64,000 nt of DNA, taken from Paenibacillus xylanexedens. Lineage in GTDB: Bacteria > Bacillota > Bacilli > Paenibacillales > Paenibacillaceae. The notes beneath the pieces were generated by a model. The model worked only from the letters and a program-made list of their open reading frames with translations. It made no database searches and had not been told where the DNA came from. The DNA lies in the NCBI RefSeq assembly GCF_007680605.1, contig NZ_VEIO01000005.1:1-64000 (forward strand). Direction: 5' to 3'. The translations under genes and the position numbers were made by a program. Shown here one piece after another: positions 35,161 to 44,162 of the stretch (position 1 is its first letter; each line of letters opens with the position of its first letter).

Positions 35161-35197
35161 TTTTAGGTAGTAAACTAATTTAAGGAGTGATAGAGAG

Positions 35198-38100
35198 ATG
35201 GAAACAACCATGAATGAAACGATTCGTCTAGCAGCCGGCGAAGTCACATTTACTTTTTTGAACAGTGGAGATTTGTATCAAGCCACTTCCGGTACAACGA
35301 TGCTGAATCAGCTGCTTAGCAACCCGATCGATGGGTCTTTGAATAATCTGTACCTGCGTGTATACGGGGAAAATGGGGAGATTCAATCGTTCCCGCTTCT
35401 GGGCGTGCATTCTGGCAGCCAGGTATCCACGAGCAAGTCACATGCTGACCGTCAGCTGATCTGGACAGGCAGTGTTCAACCGAAGCATGCAGGACAGGCG
35501 ATCCAGTATAAAGTTGTATTTACGCTTGCACCGCAAGGAATCTGGTTCTGGGATGTGAAGATTACAGGACAACAGCAGCGTGTCGATGTGGTCTATGGAC
35601 AAGATGTGGGACTCGCTGATCCGGGCGCGGTGCGCAGTAATGAAGCTTATCTGTCACAATACATTGACCATACGGTATTTGAAGATGAGACAAAAGGGTA
35701 TGTGGTATGCTCTCGTCAGAATCAGCCGCAGGGCGGCGTTTTCCCTTACATGCAACAAGGCTCCCTAACGAAAGCAGTGGGTTACTCCACGGATGGATTC
35801 CAGTTCTTCGGACTGTCTTACAAAGAAACCAATCAACCTGAAAGTCTGAGCCGTCCAACACTGGCTAACGAGACATACCAGTATGAGTTTGCTTATACTG
35901 CACTGCAATCCGAGCTACTCGAACTGAACGGTGAGGCACAGGTTGTTTTCTACGGACTGGCGAAGGCTAACCATGCATCGGGTATTACCGCACTGGAGTA
36001 TGGAGATGAAGTTGCAGCAGCATGGAACGAAGTTCAGGCTCTGAGCGCAGAACAAGGTGAAGTGTTTGAACAGGTGAAACTTTCCTCATCTCTGGGTGAA
36101 CCACTGGCGGCACTGGATCTGACGCAGGAAGAGATTAACCAGCTGTACCCTGACCGTCATCAGGAAGAACGTAGCGGGGATCAACTGTTATCCTTCTTTA
36201 CCGAATCTTACGAGCATATCGTTTTGAAAGCCAAAGAACTGCTGGTGGAGCGTCCACACGGACATATCCTCATGAGCGGTGGTAATGTAAAACTTGGAGC
36301 GCAGGTTATTACAACTACTTCGTATATGTACGGAATGTTCAACTCGCAGCTTGTAATCGGCAACACCAATTTTAATAAAATGATCAGTAATGCCCGCAAT
36401 GCTCTGAACGTGCCAAAAACGGCCGGACAACGCATTTATGTAGAGATCGATGGACAATATCGTCTGCTGACGATGCCGTCCCTGTTCGAGATTGGGTTTA
36501 ACTATGCCCGTTGGATTTACAAAATGGAGTCCGATACACTCATCGTGACGAATTACACAACGACGCATTCTACAGAAGTACGCATGAATGTGCGCTCTGC
36601 AAGTGGCAAAGCTTATCGTTACCTGGTGACAAACCAGATTACGATGAACGTGAATGAGTACGAATATCCACTGCACATGACGCAGGATGGTAGCACATTG
36701 ATTTTCAAAGCGGATTCGAAGTCTCTAAGTGCAGGAACGTATCCTGAGCTGGAGTACCGTATGACGGTTGAAGGTGCCTCTGTACAAGCCGGGGATGAAA
36801 CACTGCTTGCCAGCGGTGTTCGCAGCGGTGCTGCTTCGCTCGTAACGTTAAGTTTAGAAGAGACTGCGGAATGGACGCTCAAGGTTCAGGGCGTGCTGGA
36901 AGGTCAGGCGACTGCTGGTGCTGACACAGCAACTTCTACTCTTTCTTTTGAAGAAGAAGTGCAGGCATACCGTGCGTTCTTTGCGGGTGTCATGAATGGT
37001 TTCCGTTTGTCTCGCGGCGAGAGCCAGGATGCGGAGGATTTGTTCAAAGTTAACGCACTTGCTTGGTGGTACACCCACAATATGCTGGTTCACTACTCTG
37101 TACCTCACGGTCTGGAGCAGTACGGCGGCGCAGCATGGGGGACACGCGATGTGTGCCAAGGTCCGGTAGAGTATTTCATGGCCACTCAGAAATATGAGCA
37201 GGTTCGCGATATCATCAAAATGGTGTACACGCACCAATACGAAGATGATGGCAACTGGCCGCAATGGTTTATGTTTGACAAATACTTTGCGATTCAGCAG
37301 GAAGAGAGCCATGGCGATATCATCGTATGGCCGCTGAAAGTGCTGGCAGATTACCTGACTGCAACTCGTGATTATGCGATTCTGGACGAGAAGGTACCTT
37401 ATACGGTAAAACACAGCTTTGGATTCACAGAAGAGACAGCAACGGTGCTGGAGCACGCGAAAAAAGAGATCGAATACATCCGTGCCCACTTCCTGCACGA
37501 TACGTTCCTGTCCTCCTACGGAGACGGGGACTGGGATGATACTCTCCAGCCAGCCAATGCACAGCTCAAGCAATACATGGTGAGCAGCTGGACGGTAGCT
37601 CTGACATATCAGTCCGTGAACGTGCTGTCACAGGCGTTGAAGTCTAAAGACGAAGCTTTTGCGCAGGAGCTTGCTGAACTCGCACAGGGCATCCGTGAGG
37701 ACTTCAACCGTTACATGCTGGGCACAGACGTGATTCCAGGCTTTGTGTACATGGAAGAGGCGGATCAGGCGAAGCTGATGCTGCACCCGACGGATACCGA
37801 GACAGGCATCCAATATCGTCTGTTGCCAATGACACGCAGCATGATCGGTGAGCTGTTGAACGCAGAGCAGGCTGAAGCGCACTATGCGCTCATTCGTGAG
37901 CAGTTCCTCTGCCCGGATGGCGTACGTCTGATGAACCGTCCTGCGCAATACGCAGGCGGCGTGAGCACACACTTCAAACGTGCGGAGCAAGCATCCAACT
38001 TCGGACGTGAGATCGGTTTGCAATACGTGCATGCCCACATCCGTTACGTGGAAGCGATGGCGAAACTGGGGAAAACGGATCAAGTGTGGAACGGTCTGGC

Positions 38101-38596
38101 GATGATCAACCCGGTGGGTATCCGCGAGGTTGTGCCTAACGCGGAGATTCGCCAGGCGAACGCGTACTTCAGTAGTTCAGACGGCAAGTTCAACACCCGC
38201 TACGAGGCGCAGGAACATTTTGACCAGCTTCGCAAAGGGACGGTAGAAGTGAAAGGCGGATGGAGAATCTACTCCAGCGGTCCTGGAATCTACATGAACC
38301 AACTGATCTCGAATGCACTCGGTATTCGTCAGGAAGGCGGTAATCTGGTCATTGACCCGGTACTGCCAGCTGAGCTGGACGGTATGCAATTCGACTTTGA
38401 ATATGCAGGCAAGCCGGTGACGTTTATCTATCACCTGAATGAGGGAGCTGTCAGCCGTGTAACGGTGAATGGCCAAGATATTCAAGGGGAGCGTACAGCG
38501 AACCGTTATCGTCAAGGCGGGGTATGCATCTCGCTGGATTCGTTCAAAGAAGCAAGCGGTGCGGCTGAGCGTACTGTGGTCGATATTTATATGTAA
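35198..38596 (+). CDS. GH94-type phosphorylase, probably 1,2-beta-oligoglucan phosphorylase
   Basis: The 1132-residue protein has an N-terminal beta-sandwich region, a linker, and an (alpha/alpha)6 catalytic region from about 590 on. The acidic catalytic motif DGDWDDTLQPAN lies at about 776-787, which matches GH94 phosphorylases. Cellobiose phosphorylases are near 800 residues. The length here is close to that of sophorose-type 1,2-beta-oligoglucan phosphorylases (about 1110), as known from Listeria, so that activity is my best guess. No signal peptide is present, so it acts in the cytoplasm on imported oligosaccharides, using phosphate to release glucose 1-phosphate. AAGGAG precedes the ATG. 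A LacI operator lies just upstream. No transporter gene is adjacent. Confidence 0.85.
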   Translation: METTMNETIRLAAGEVTFTFLNSGDLYQATSGTTMLNQLLSNPIDGSLNNLYLRVYGENGEIQSFPLLGVHSGSQVSTSKSHADRQLIWTGSVQPKHAGQAIQYKVVFTLAPQGIWFWDVKITGQQQRVDVVYGQDVGLADPGAVRSNEAYLSQYIDHTVFEDETKGYVVCSRQNQPQGGVFPYMQQGSLTKAVGYSTDGFQFFGLSYKETNQPESLSRPTLANETYQYEFAYTALQSELLELNGEAQVVFYGLAKANHASGITALEYGDEVAAAWNEVQALSAEQGEVFEQVKLSSSLGEPLAALDLTQEEINQLYPDRHQEERSGDQLLSFFTESYEHIVLKAKELLVERPHGHILMSGGNVKLGAQVITTTSYMYGMFNSQLVIGNTNFNKMISNARNALNVPKTAGQRIYVEIDGQYRLLTMPSLFEIGFNYARWIYKMESDTLIVTNYTTTHSTEVRMNVRSASGKAYRYLVTNQITMNVNEYEYPLHMTQDGSTLIFKADSKSLSAGTYPELEYRMTVEGASVQAGDETLLASGVRSGAASLVTLSLEETAEWTLKVQGVLEGQATAGADTATSTLSFEEEVQAYRAFFAGVMNGFRLSRGESQDAEDLFKVNALAWWYTHNMLVHYSVPHGLEQYGGAAWGTRDVCQGPVEYFMATQKYEQVRDIIKMVYTHQYEDDGNWPQWFMFDKYFAIQQEESHGDIIVWPLKVLADYLTATRDYAILDEKVPYTVKHSFGFTEETATVLEHAKKEIEYIRAHFLHDTFLSSYGDGDWDDTLQPANAQLKQYMVSSWTVALTYQSVNVLSQALKSKDEAFAQELAELAQGIREDFNRYMLGTDVIPGFVYMEEADQAKLMLHPTDTETGIQYRLLPMTRSMIGELLNAEQAEAHYALIREQFLCPDGVRLMNRPAQYAGGVSTHFKRAEQASNFGREIGLQYVHAHIRYVEAMAKLGKTDQVWNGLAMINPVGIREVVPNAEIRQANAYFSSSDGKFNTRYEAQEHFDQLRKGTVEVKGGWRIYSSGPGIYMNQLISNALGIRQEGGNLVIDPVLPAELDGMQFDFEYAGKPVTFIYHLNEGAVSRVTVNGQDIQGERTANRYRQGGVCISLDSFKEASGAAERTVVDIYM

Positions 38597-38632
38597 CATA
38601 GCCATCTGCTGTACTCCAGCAAGATCGGCAAT

Positions 38633-38668
38633 AAGAGCCAACCTTCTCTCCGAGGGTTGGCTCTTTCC
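38633..38668 (+). terminator. Terminator after the GH94 gene
   Basis: AAGAGCCAACC pairs with GGTTGGCTCTT, followed by TCC. The stem is strong but the T-run is short; it may act for both strands. Confidence 0.7.
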
Positions 38669-38714
38669 TATATCATGCGTGTTTACGCTGGAGATTGTTG
38701 TTAGACAACCGCTA

Positions 38715-39785
38715 TCACAGCGGCACTGCAAGTATGGTGTGCAGCAATTCATTATGTCGTATATGTTTGGTCTCATAGCCCAGATGATTCAGCCGGTAGC
38801 ACACGTCGTCCAGCAATGGGAAATGGCGCTCGCGAAGCGCTCGCTGCTGTTCTGCATCTCCAGCCGTGGAAGCGAGCTTCTTATAAGCATCACGGTGGGC
38901 GGAATCCGCAAACATCAGGTCCGTAAGACAGATTCGGCTTGTGCCGCTGACTTTGAGCACACGCTGGATTTCTTCCAAAGCGAGCTGCTGCTGATCCGGG
39001 GCCAGATGATGGAAGGCGAAGCTGGACACAACGAAGTCGAAGGTTTGGTCGGCAAAAGGTAAGGCCAGAAAATTACCAAGCTTCACCTGCATCTGCGGAT
39101 ATTTTTGGCGGCATGTCCGAAGCATTTCCCGGGATTGATCAATCCCGGTCATGACAGCACCCTGATGAAGCAATCTGCCAGCCAGATTGCCTGTCCCAGT
39201 GCCAATGTCCAAGCCAGCTTCTCCAGGTACAGGGGAGATCCACTGTACGGTTTGTGCTAAAGCCTCATCATAATTGTGGTACAGGTTGAAGGGCTTGTCT
39301 GCTTGTGGCGAAGCTGTCTGAACCCGCTGATCATGGATAGCTGCTTGCTGATCGTAATTCCAGCGGTCATGCCAGTTCTGCCTTGCTTCCCGCAGACGGC
39401 GTGCACTGCCTGCCAGATCATGTAGATGGCTGACGTCCAGCGCTCCGTTCTGACGGTTCAGATCGATCATCCGCTGAGTCGTATGCATCATACGTTTCAA
39501 CTCTACCCATTGGGCGTACATCACAGCTTGCTGCAATTCCAGATATTCTTCCAGTCCCTGCCGATTGCCTTGATCGATCTCGGCGAGCGCATGGGCGATA
39601 TCCTGCAGCGACATGCCAATCTCGCGAAGCGCTGCAATCGTCTGCAAACGCCAGATATCATTCTCCGTATAGGTGCGGTATCCGTTGCTGACCTGCTTGG
39701 CAGGTTGAATTAATCCTTTTTCCTCATAAAAACGAATGGCTCTTGCGGAAATCCCCAGCCGGGAAGCGGCTTCTTTGATATTCAA
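38715..39785 (-). CDS. MerR-type regulator fused to a SAM methyltransferase
   Basis: The 356-residue protein starts with a MerR DNA-binding domain (MNIKEAASRLGISARAIRFYEEKGLI, residues 1-70) and a helical linker (to about 125). The C-terminal half is a class I methyltransferase with motif I GLDIGTGTGNLAG (about 190-202), the acidic TGIDQS strand end and FDFVVSSFAFHHL. In most MerR proteins the C-terminal part binds the inducer. Here it could either sense SAM or a ligand, or methylate a small molecule. A strong GGAGGTG lies before the start codon. A promoter with the 19-base spacer typical of MerR targets lies upstream, suggesting autoregulation. Confidence 0.9.
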   Translation of the reverse strand: MNIKEAASRLGISARAIRFYEEKGLIQPAKQVSNGYRTYTENDIWRLQTIAALREIGMSLQDIAHALAEIDQGNRQGLEEYLELQQAVMYAQWVELKRMMHTTQRMIDLNRQNGALDVSHLHDLAGSARRLREARQNWHDRWNYDQQAAIHDQRVQTASPQADKPFNLYHNYDEALAQTVQWISPVPGEAGLDIGTGTGNLAGRLLHQGAVMTGIDQSREMLRTCRQKYPQMQVKLGNFLALPFADQTFDFVVSSFAFHHLAPDQQQLALEEIQRVLKVSGTSRICLTDLMFADSAHRDAYKKLASTAGDAEQQRALRERHFPLLDDVCYRLNHLGYETKHIRHNELLHTILAVPL

Positions 39786-40121
39786 TCCAGTGCACCTCCT
39801 TACGGTGTGGAATCTTTATTCACACAAATACAATGCAACAAGTATAAACCATGACGTTACGGCAAGGTGAAGTAATTTTTCGAAGTACACTGTCATCTGA
39901 TTTTCTTATTATAGATCCGGAAGCCAGAGAGAATGCCTTATGGCATCGGGCAAGTCGTAGTGTGCTCTAATCTTTCACGGTTTGGTCAAACGGAAGCGGA
40001 ATTTTAGTCCTCCCGGTGGCTATGCTACAATAGATAGCAGAGCAAGATACACGAGAAAAGATAGCAAAATGAGGCGAAATAAATCATATTTGAAAGATGA
40101 TATACGAAAGGTTGAATCGGC
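39786..40121. other. Divergent gap between the MerR fusion and GNAT genes
   Basis: This 336-base gap holds the leftward MerR-type promoter (39841-39871). To its right is a stretch leading to the GNAT gene with an AAAGG ribosome binding site. I see no further gene or repeat. Confidence 0.5.
39841..39871 (-). promoter_or_regulatory. MerR-type promoter with 19-base spacer
   Basis: Read leftward, TTCACC (-35) and TATACT (-10) are separated by 19 bases. The spacer carries a near-palindrome, ACCTTG-N9-CATGGT. A stretched spacer with the operator between the hexamers is the hallmark of MerR-activated promoters. Confidence 0.6.
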
Positions 40122-40619
40122 ATGCTTACCAGTCATACGTATGATATCCGTCTTTCCGAGATGAAAGATGCGAACCAGTTGATGGAGCTGGATATGCTCG
40201 TCTGGAATGCGTCCACATCGCCTGCGCCCATGCAATGGCGATCCAGACAACAGTATTTGCAATATTGTCCCCCAGGCAGTCAGCTCATTGCGGTACAAGA
40301 AGATCAGGTATGCGGATACGTGGGCTTCCATCCCCCTACAGGGATGCCAGTGAATCGGCATGTCTATGAAATCCATATTGCTGTTCACCCGGATTTTCGC
40401 CGCTCTGGTGTGGCAACAGCTCTAATGAAAGCGATGAAGCAGCACGCGTTGGAGCAGGGCATTCGCAAGCTCAGACTGCGTGTGTTATCGAGCAATCCGG
40501 GAGCGGTTGCTTTCTATGAACAATGTGGGTTTGTAACCGAGGGCAGGCTCGTTTCCGAGTTCAGAATCGGTGGCAGGGATGTGGACGATATTTTGATGGC
40601 TTATTTTATTGACGTATAG
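40122..40619 (+). CDS. GNAT-family N-acetyltransferase
   Basis: The 165-residue protein has the GNAT acetyl-CoA binding motif (VHPDFRRSGVATALM, about 88-102) and the later YEQCGFVTEG. It would acetylate an amine on a small molecule or protein; the substrate is unknown. AAAGG lies upstream of the ATG. It is followed after 60 bases by an SDR gene on the same strand. Confidence 0.9.
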   Translation: MLTSHTYDIRLSEMKDANQLMELDMLVWNASTSPAPMQWRSRQQYLQYCPPGSQLIAVQEDQVCGYVGFHPPTGMPVNRHVYEIHIAVHPDFRRSGVATALMKAMKQHALEQGIRKLRLRVLSSNPGAVAFYEQCGFVTEGRLVSEFRIGGRDVDDILMAYFIDV

Positions 40620-40679
40620 GCTGTTTAAACAGTTAGCTGATGGAATGGGCAAATGAACTTGGCTGAGGAGGAATAAACA

Positions 40680-41468
40680 ATGGATATGGGACTTCGAGGT
40701 AAAAAAGCACTGGTGCTGGCCTCCAGCCGAGGCCTGGGCAAAGCCGTTGCGGCACAGCTGGCACTGGAAGGTGCAGATGTGATGTTGGCCAGCCGAAGCG
40801 AAGACAAGCTTGCTGCAGTGAAGGAAGAATTAATCTCCCTTGGCGGCGGTGGACGTGTCGAATATGTCGCAACGGATGTAACACGCAAAGAAGACATTAC
40901 AGCATTGATCGAGAAGACAGCGGAGCAGTTGGGGCAGATCGACATTCTGGTTAACAATTCTGGCGGCCCGCCTTCCGGTACGTTCGAGTCGCTGACCGAC
41001 GAGGATTGGGAGCGAGCATTTGAACTGAACATGCTTAGTTATGTGAGGCTGATTCGCGGTGTGCTTCCGTATATGAAGTCAAACGGAGGACATATCGTCA
41101 ACATTGCCTCCACGTCGGTGAAGCAGCCCATTCCGGGTCTGATTTTATCCAATACGTTCCGTACCGGTGTGTTTGGTCTTGCCAAGACGCTTTCTCAGGA
41201 GCTTGCACCGTACGGCATTCTCATTAACACGGTATCCCCTGGACGTATCGCGACAGATCGTATTCGTGAACTGGACACGGCGCGGGCAGAACAGAACGGG
41301 GTCAGTGAAGATGAGATCGCTGAACAGTTCCGCAAGGAGATTCCACTAGGACGTTACGGTGAGCCGGAGGAGTTCGCCAAAGCCGTCGTATTTCTGTTAT
41401 CCGGTGCTAACACCTACATAACCGGAACGTCATTAATTGTGGATGGCGGCATGGTGCGTGCACTCTAA
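40680..41468 (+). CDS. SDR-family oxidoreductase lacking the usual catalytic Tyr/Lys
   Basis: The 262-residue protein has a Rossmann fold with a variant cofactor motif (LASSRGLG, about 13-20), NNSGG (in place of NNAG), and the C-terminal GTSLIVDGG typical of 3-oxoacyl-ACP reductase-like SDRs. Where YxxxK is expected it has SNTFR (157-161), so the standard catalytic Tyr and Lys are missing. Serine in IASTSV remains. It may be a divergent enzyme or have a binding role. A strong GAGGAGG lies before the ATG. A hairpin follows the gene. Confidence 0.9.
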   Translation: MDMGLRGKKALVLASSRGLGKAVAAQLALEGADVMLASRSEDKLAAVKEELISLGGGGRVEYVATDVTRKEDITALIEKTAEQLGQIDILVNNSGGPPSGTFESLTDEDWERAFELNMLSYVRLIRGVLPYMKSNGGHIVNIASTSVKQPIPGLILSNTFRTGVFGLAKTLSQELAPYGILINTVSPGRIATDRIRELDTARAEQNGVSEDEIAEQFRKEIPLGRYGEPEEFAKAVVFLLSGANTYITGTSLIVDGGMVRAL

Positions 41469-41495
41469 AAGGTCGATATGTACCTGATAAATATT

Positions 41496-41541
41496 AAAGC
41501 CCCTCCTTCACCGCTGCTGACAGCGTGGGAAGGAGGGGCTT
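41496..41541. terminator. Strong hairpin between convergent genes
   Basis: AAGCCCCTCCTTC pairs with GAAGGAGGGGCTT around an inner CGCTG / CAGCG stem. The T-run is better on the minus strand (TTTAATATTT), but it lies beyond the 3' ends of both the SDR gene and the leftward secreted-protein gene. Confidence 0.75.
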
Positions 41542-41733
41542 GGCATGGGAAGCATCCTGTAGGAATGCAGAGCTAAGGAAGATTCCACGTTTGCTCTGTT
41601 TATGATCGGTTTATCGTTCTTGGGTTTGCCCGAAAATCCGGCTAGTGACATTGGTGTATCTTTAATATTTCATTAAAGCACTAACTGGTCGACTGGTTGG
41701 CTACACAGGGGTATTACTACGTTCAAAGGGGTG

Positions 41734-42702
41734 TTACGCAGGATCTTTACTAAGATCAGAAGTGCTTGTACCTGCCTGATCTGTCGTACCCGCTTTGTCT
41801 GTCTTGTCGTTCTCCGGCAAAGGTTGAACTGGGTTGCCGGACTCGTCTTTCAAACGAGGACCATGGTGATGCTCCGGTCCCCCTGATGGCCGAGTACCGT
41901 TGACAAGGTCTGTAATTCGCCCGGATAGGTCGGATACACGCTCATTATATTGAGCCTGTGTCATTTTCCCGTCTTTCAATTCTTGCTGCAGATCGGTTGT
42001 TCTATCGGTTACCAATTGCTGAATAAGGGTTTGCACGTTTACCTTCTGGGCAGATGCAATGGCTGCGAGGGTATCCCCTTTTTTGAGTGATGAAGTTAAT
42101 TCATTGGTGGTCACTCCAAGTAAAGACGCGAGCTTGTCCAGATTGCGATCGACTTCAGGTCCAAAACCTCGTCCAGGCAAACCTTTTCCAGGTACAGGAT
42201 GTTCTGGTTTTTTCGCGCGTAATGCGGATGGTTTTTCGTTTACGAGTTCACTCACCCGTTCCGTAAGAGCGGCCAAACGTTCATTATATTGGGTTTGTGT
42301 GATCTTGGATTCCGTGAGCTGTTGTTGCAACTCTTTCTTTTCCGTGGCTACCAGATTATCAATGAGCGTCTGTGTCCCAACATTCTTTGCTGCAGCAATT
42401 TCAGCAAGGGACTGGTCTGCTTTCAGAGCTTCTTTCAATTCATCTTTGGTGATGCCCAGAACAGAGAGTACTTTTTCAGCATGAGGCCCGAACCATGGTC
42501 CAAGTCCCCGTTCTGCTTCGCCAGGTGGTTTTAATATATGGGACCCCATCGGGGCGGTGCGTTTATTTTGGAGTGCATCGGATGCTTTCGCCGCAGGGTC
42601 TGCATGAACCGCAGTTGTTGCCACCAAGCCCCCGCCAAGTGCAAGTGTTAAAGCTAAAGCGCTGGTTACTTTGACTGCCTTTGATGTTGTGGTTTTCTTC
42701 AT
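41734..42702 (-). CDS. Secreted protein with two tandem domains
   Basis: The 322-residue protein has a signal peptide (KK start, hydrophobic 12-30, cleavage near AVHA at 31-34). Two related segments of about 85 residues follow, at about 72-154 and 181-267. Each has a helix (VLSVLGITKDELKEAL / LASLLGVTTNELTSSL), a LysM-like stretch (SLAEIAAAKNVGTQTLI / TLAAIASAQKVNVQTLI) and a SHOCT-like ending (ITQTQYNERL / MTQAQYNERV). The C-terminal tail is rich in Pro, Gly, His and Asp. It may be a cell-wall-associated protein; the function is unknown. AGAAGG lies upstream of the start. Confidence 0.85.
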   Translation of the reverse strand: MKKTTTSKAVKVTSALALTLALGGGLVATTAVHADPAAKASDALQNKRTAPMGSHILKPPGEAERGLGPWFGPHAEKVLSVLGITKDELKEALKADQSLAEIAAAKNVGTQTLIDNLVATEKKELQQQLTESKITQTQYNERLAALTERVSELVNEKPSALRAKKPEHPVPGKGLPGRGFGPEVDRNLDKLASLLGVTTNELTSSLKKGDTLAAIASAQKVNVQTLIQQLVTDRTTDLQQELKDGKMTQAQYNERVSDLSGRITDLVNGTRPSGGPEHHHGPRLKDESGNPVQPLPENDKTDKAGTTDQAGTSTSDLSKDPA

Positions 42703-43021
42703 CCGTGATCATCCTTCTTCCTTGAATAGAGTTTGTGGTTATACAGCCACAACGCTATCTTAGGCACCGAGCATGAAGCAGAGATGAGTTCAACCTTAAG
42801 GAGAAGTAAAAAATGGCGTATTAACCACAATTACCCCTCATCTATGGGGCAGGTGCTGTCACAGACGAAGGGCAAGCGGATTAGGGTGATATAGGATGAT
42901 AAGCTATTTCAGTGTAATCGAGTGTATTTCGAATATACGTATATACTTCGGTTGATCGTGATGTGAATTTGTTTATGAAAATATTATATCAGTCCGTTTA
43001 TGTCCATTATGTAAGGCTGTG
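42703..43021. other. Gap upstream of the secreted-protein gene
   Basis: This 319-base gap holds a palindrome (TTGTGG-N8-CCACAA, 42733-42752) close to the leftward gene, which could be an operator. To the right is AT-rich sequence beyond the end of the GNAT gene. No clear terminator for the GNAT gene is visible. Confidence 0.4.
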
Positions 43022-43570
43022 TTATCGCAAAAGTTCCCATTCATGCTGTAACATGCCGTATACCGCATGATTGACATATCCTTTAGGCAGCTTTTCCGCC
43101 TGGCGAATGACACCTTCAAGCACAAAGCCGAGGCGTTCCGGAATGGCACGGCTACGTTTGTTGTTGGTGGCACAGCGAATCTCGACCCGATTCAGATCCA
43201 GTGTCACGAGGGCATAATCTACAAGGACACGGCAGGCACTGGTCATCAGGCCTTGTCCTTCAAATCCTTTGCCAAGCCAGTATCCGATGCTTACCGAACG
43301 GCTCGTCCAGTTGATCTCGTGGAAACCGATGATACCTGCCAGTTCTCCTTTTAACCAGATGCCGGCTGTGAAGCCGCCGTTCTCCGCAGCTTGTTTTAAC
43401 GCGTTTGTGATAAAGCTCGATGTATGTTCAATGTCGGTCACCTGATCTACCCAAGGCAGCCAATGTCTCAGTTGATCCCGGGAACGGTCTGTCAGTTCAA
43501 ACAGCGGTTTGGTGTGCTCCATCAAAAGCGGGCGAAGCTCTGTATATTCATCCAATGAATAGGTAAACAT
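43022..43570 (-). CDS. RimJ/RimL-type GNAT acetyltransferase
   Basis: The 182-residue protein matches the RimJ/RimL group of GNATs, which acetylate protein N-termini, polyamines or small molecules. Landmarks are LRPLLMEHTKPLF, WLGKGFEGQGLMTSACR (acetyl-CoA binding) and the NKRSRAIPERLGFVLEG segment with the conserved Asn and Gly. AGAAGG lies eight bases before the ATG. It follows the DUF2164 gene by 34 bases and is probably in the same operon. Confidence 0.9.
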   Translation of the reverse strand: MFTYSLDEYTELRPLLMEHTKPLFELTDRSRDQLRHWLPWVDQVTDIEHTSSFITNALKQAAENGGFTAGIWLKGELAGIIGFHEINWTSRSVSIGYWLGKGFEGQGLMTSACRVLVDYALVTLDLNRVEIRCATNNKRSRAIPERLGFVLEGVIRQAEKLPKGYVNHAVYGMLQHEWELLR

Positions 43571-43604
43571 GATTGCAACCTTCTTTCTTTATATAATAGG
43601 TAGA

Positions 43605-43862
43605 TTAGCGGGGAGACCGGGGCAATTTGCGCTCCAGGGCGAACAGATCCTCTTCCATGGAGGCCATGCGCTGGTTTACCGTTGTGCGTGCGTCACTGAG
43701 CGCCTGATTATATATGTAGGGAGCAAGCTGGGTCATAAACAGATCGAGGACGCCCCATGCCGCCAGATCGCCCAATTCTTCGCCGCGTTCCTCTTCAAAA
43801 TACGACTGGATCGTGCGAATGGCTTCGTCCTGCTGTTCTTTGGTCAGTTTTAGCGCGTTCAC
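43605..43862 (-). CDS. DUF2164-family small protein
   Basis: The 85-residue protein resembles the DUF2164 family (KLTKEQQDEAIRTIQSYFEEERGEELGDLAA). It is helical, without membrane segments; its function is unknown. The start is a GTG with GGGAGGG eight bases before it. It is first of a two-gene unit with the RimL-type gene. Confidence 0.85.
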   Translation of the reverse strand: MNALKLTKEQQDEAIRTIQSYFEEERGEELGDLAAWGVLDLFMTQLAPYIYNQALSDARTTVNQRMASMEEDLFALERKLPRSPR

Positions 43863-44162
43863 TTGGGAAACCCTCCCTTAAAATTAGTTTTACCCATATG
43901 CTACATGATTCGTGCGAACTCGTCAAAATGGTATTGGGCCTAACTTGAATCGGGTGGCGTATGCGTATGATCCCGATTTTGATGCTGTTATTTATTGAAC
44001 TCCTTCCCCGTAAAAGGTATATTTAAATGAAACGCGTACGAAACTTTCCATGAAAGAAGATATTTTCAGGAAATGGTTTCGTCATTAAGGAATTTTACCC
44101 GGAATTGCTGTACTATTGTACTTTTTGCAAGCTCCAATCCATTCATGAAAGGTTTGATAACT

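Noticed and set aside
38469..39062. 197-residue frame across the end of the GH94 gene and the MerR fusion
   Set aside because: It overlaps two well-supported genes and a terminator; no family likeness.
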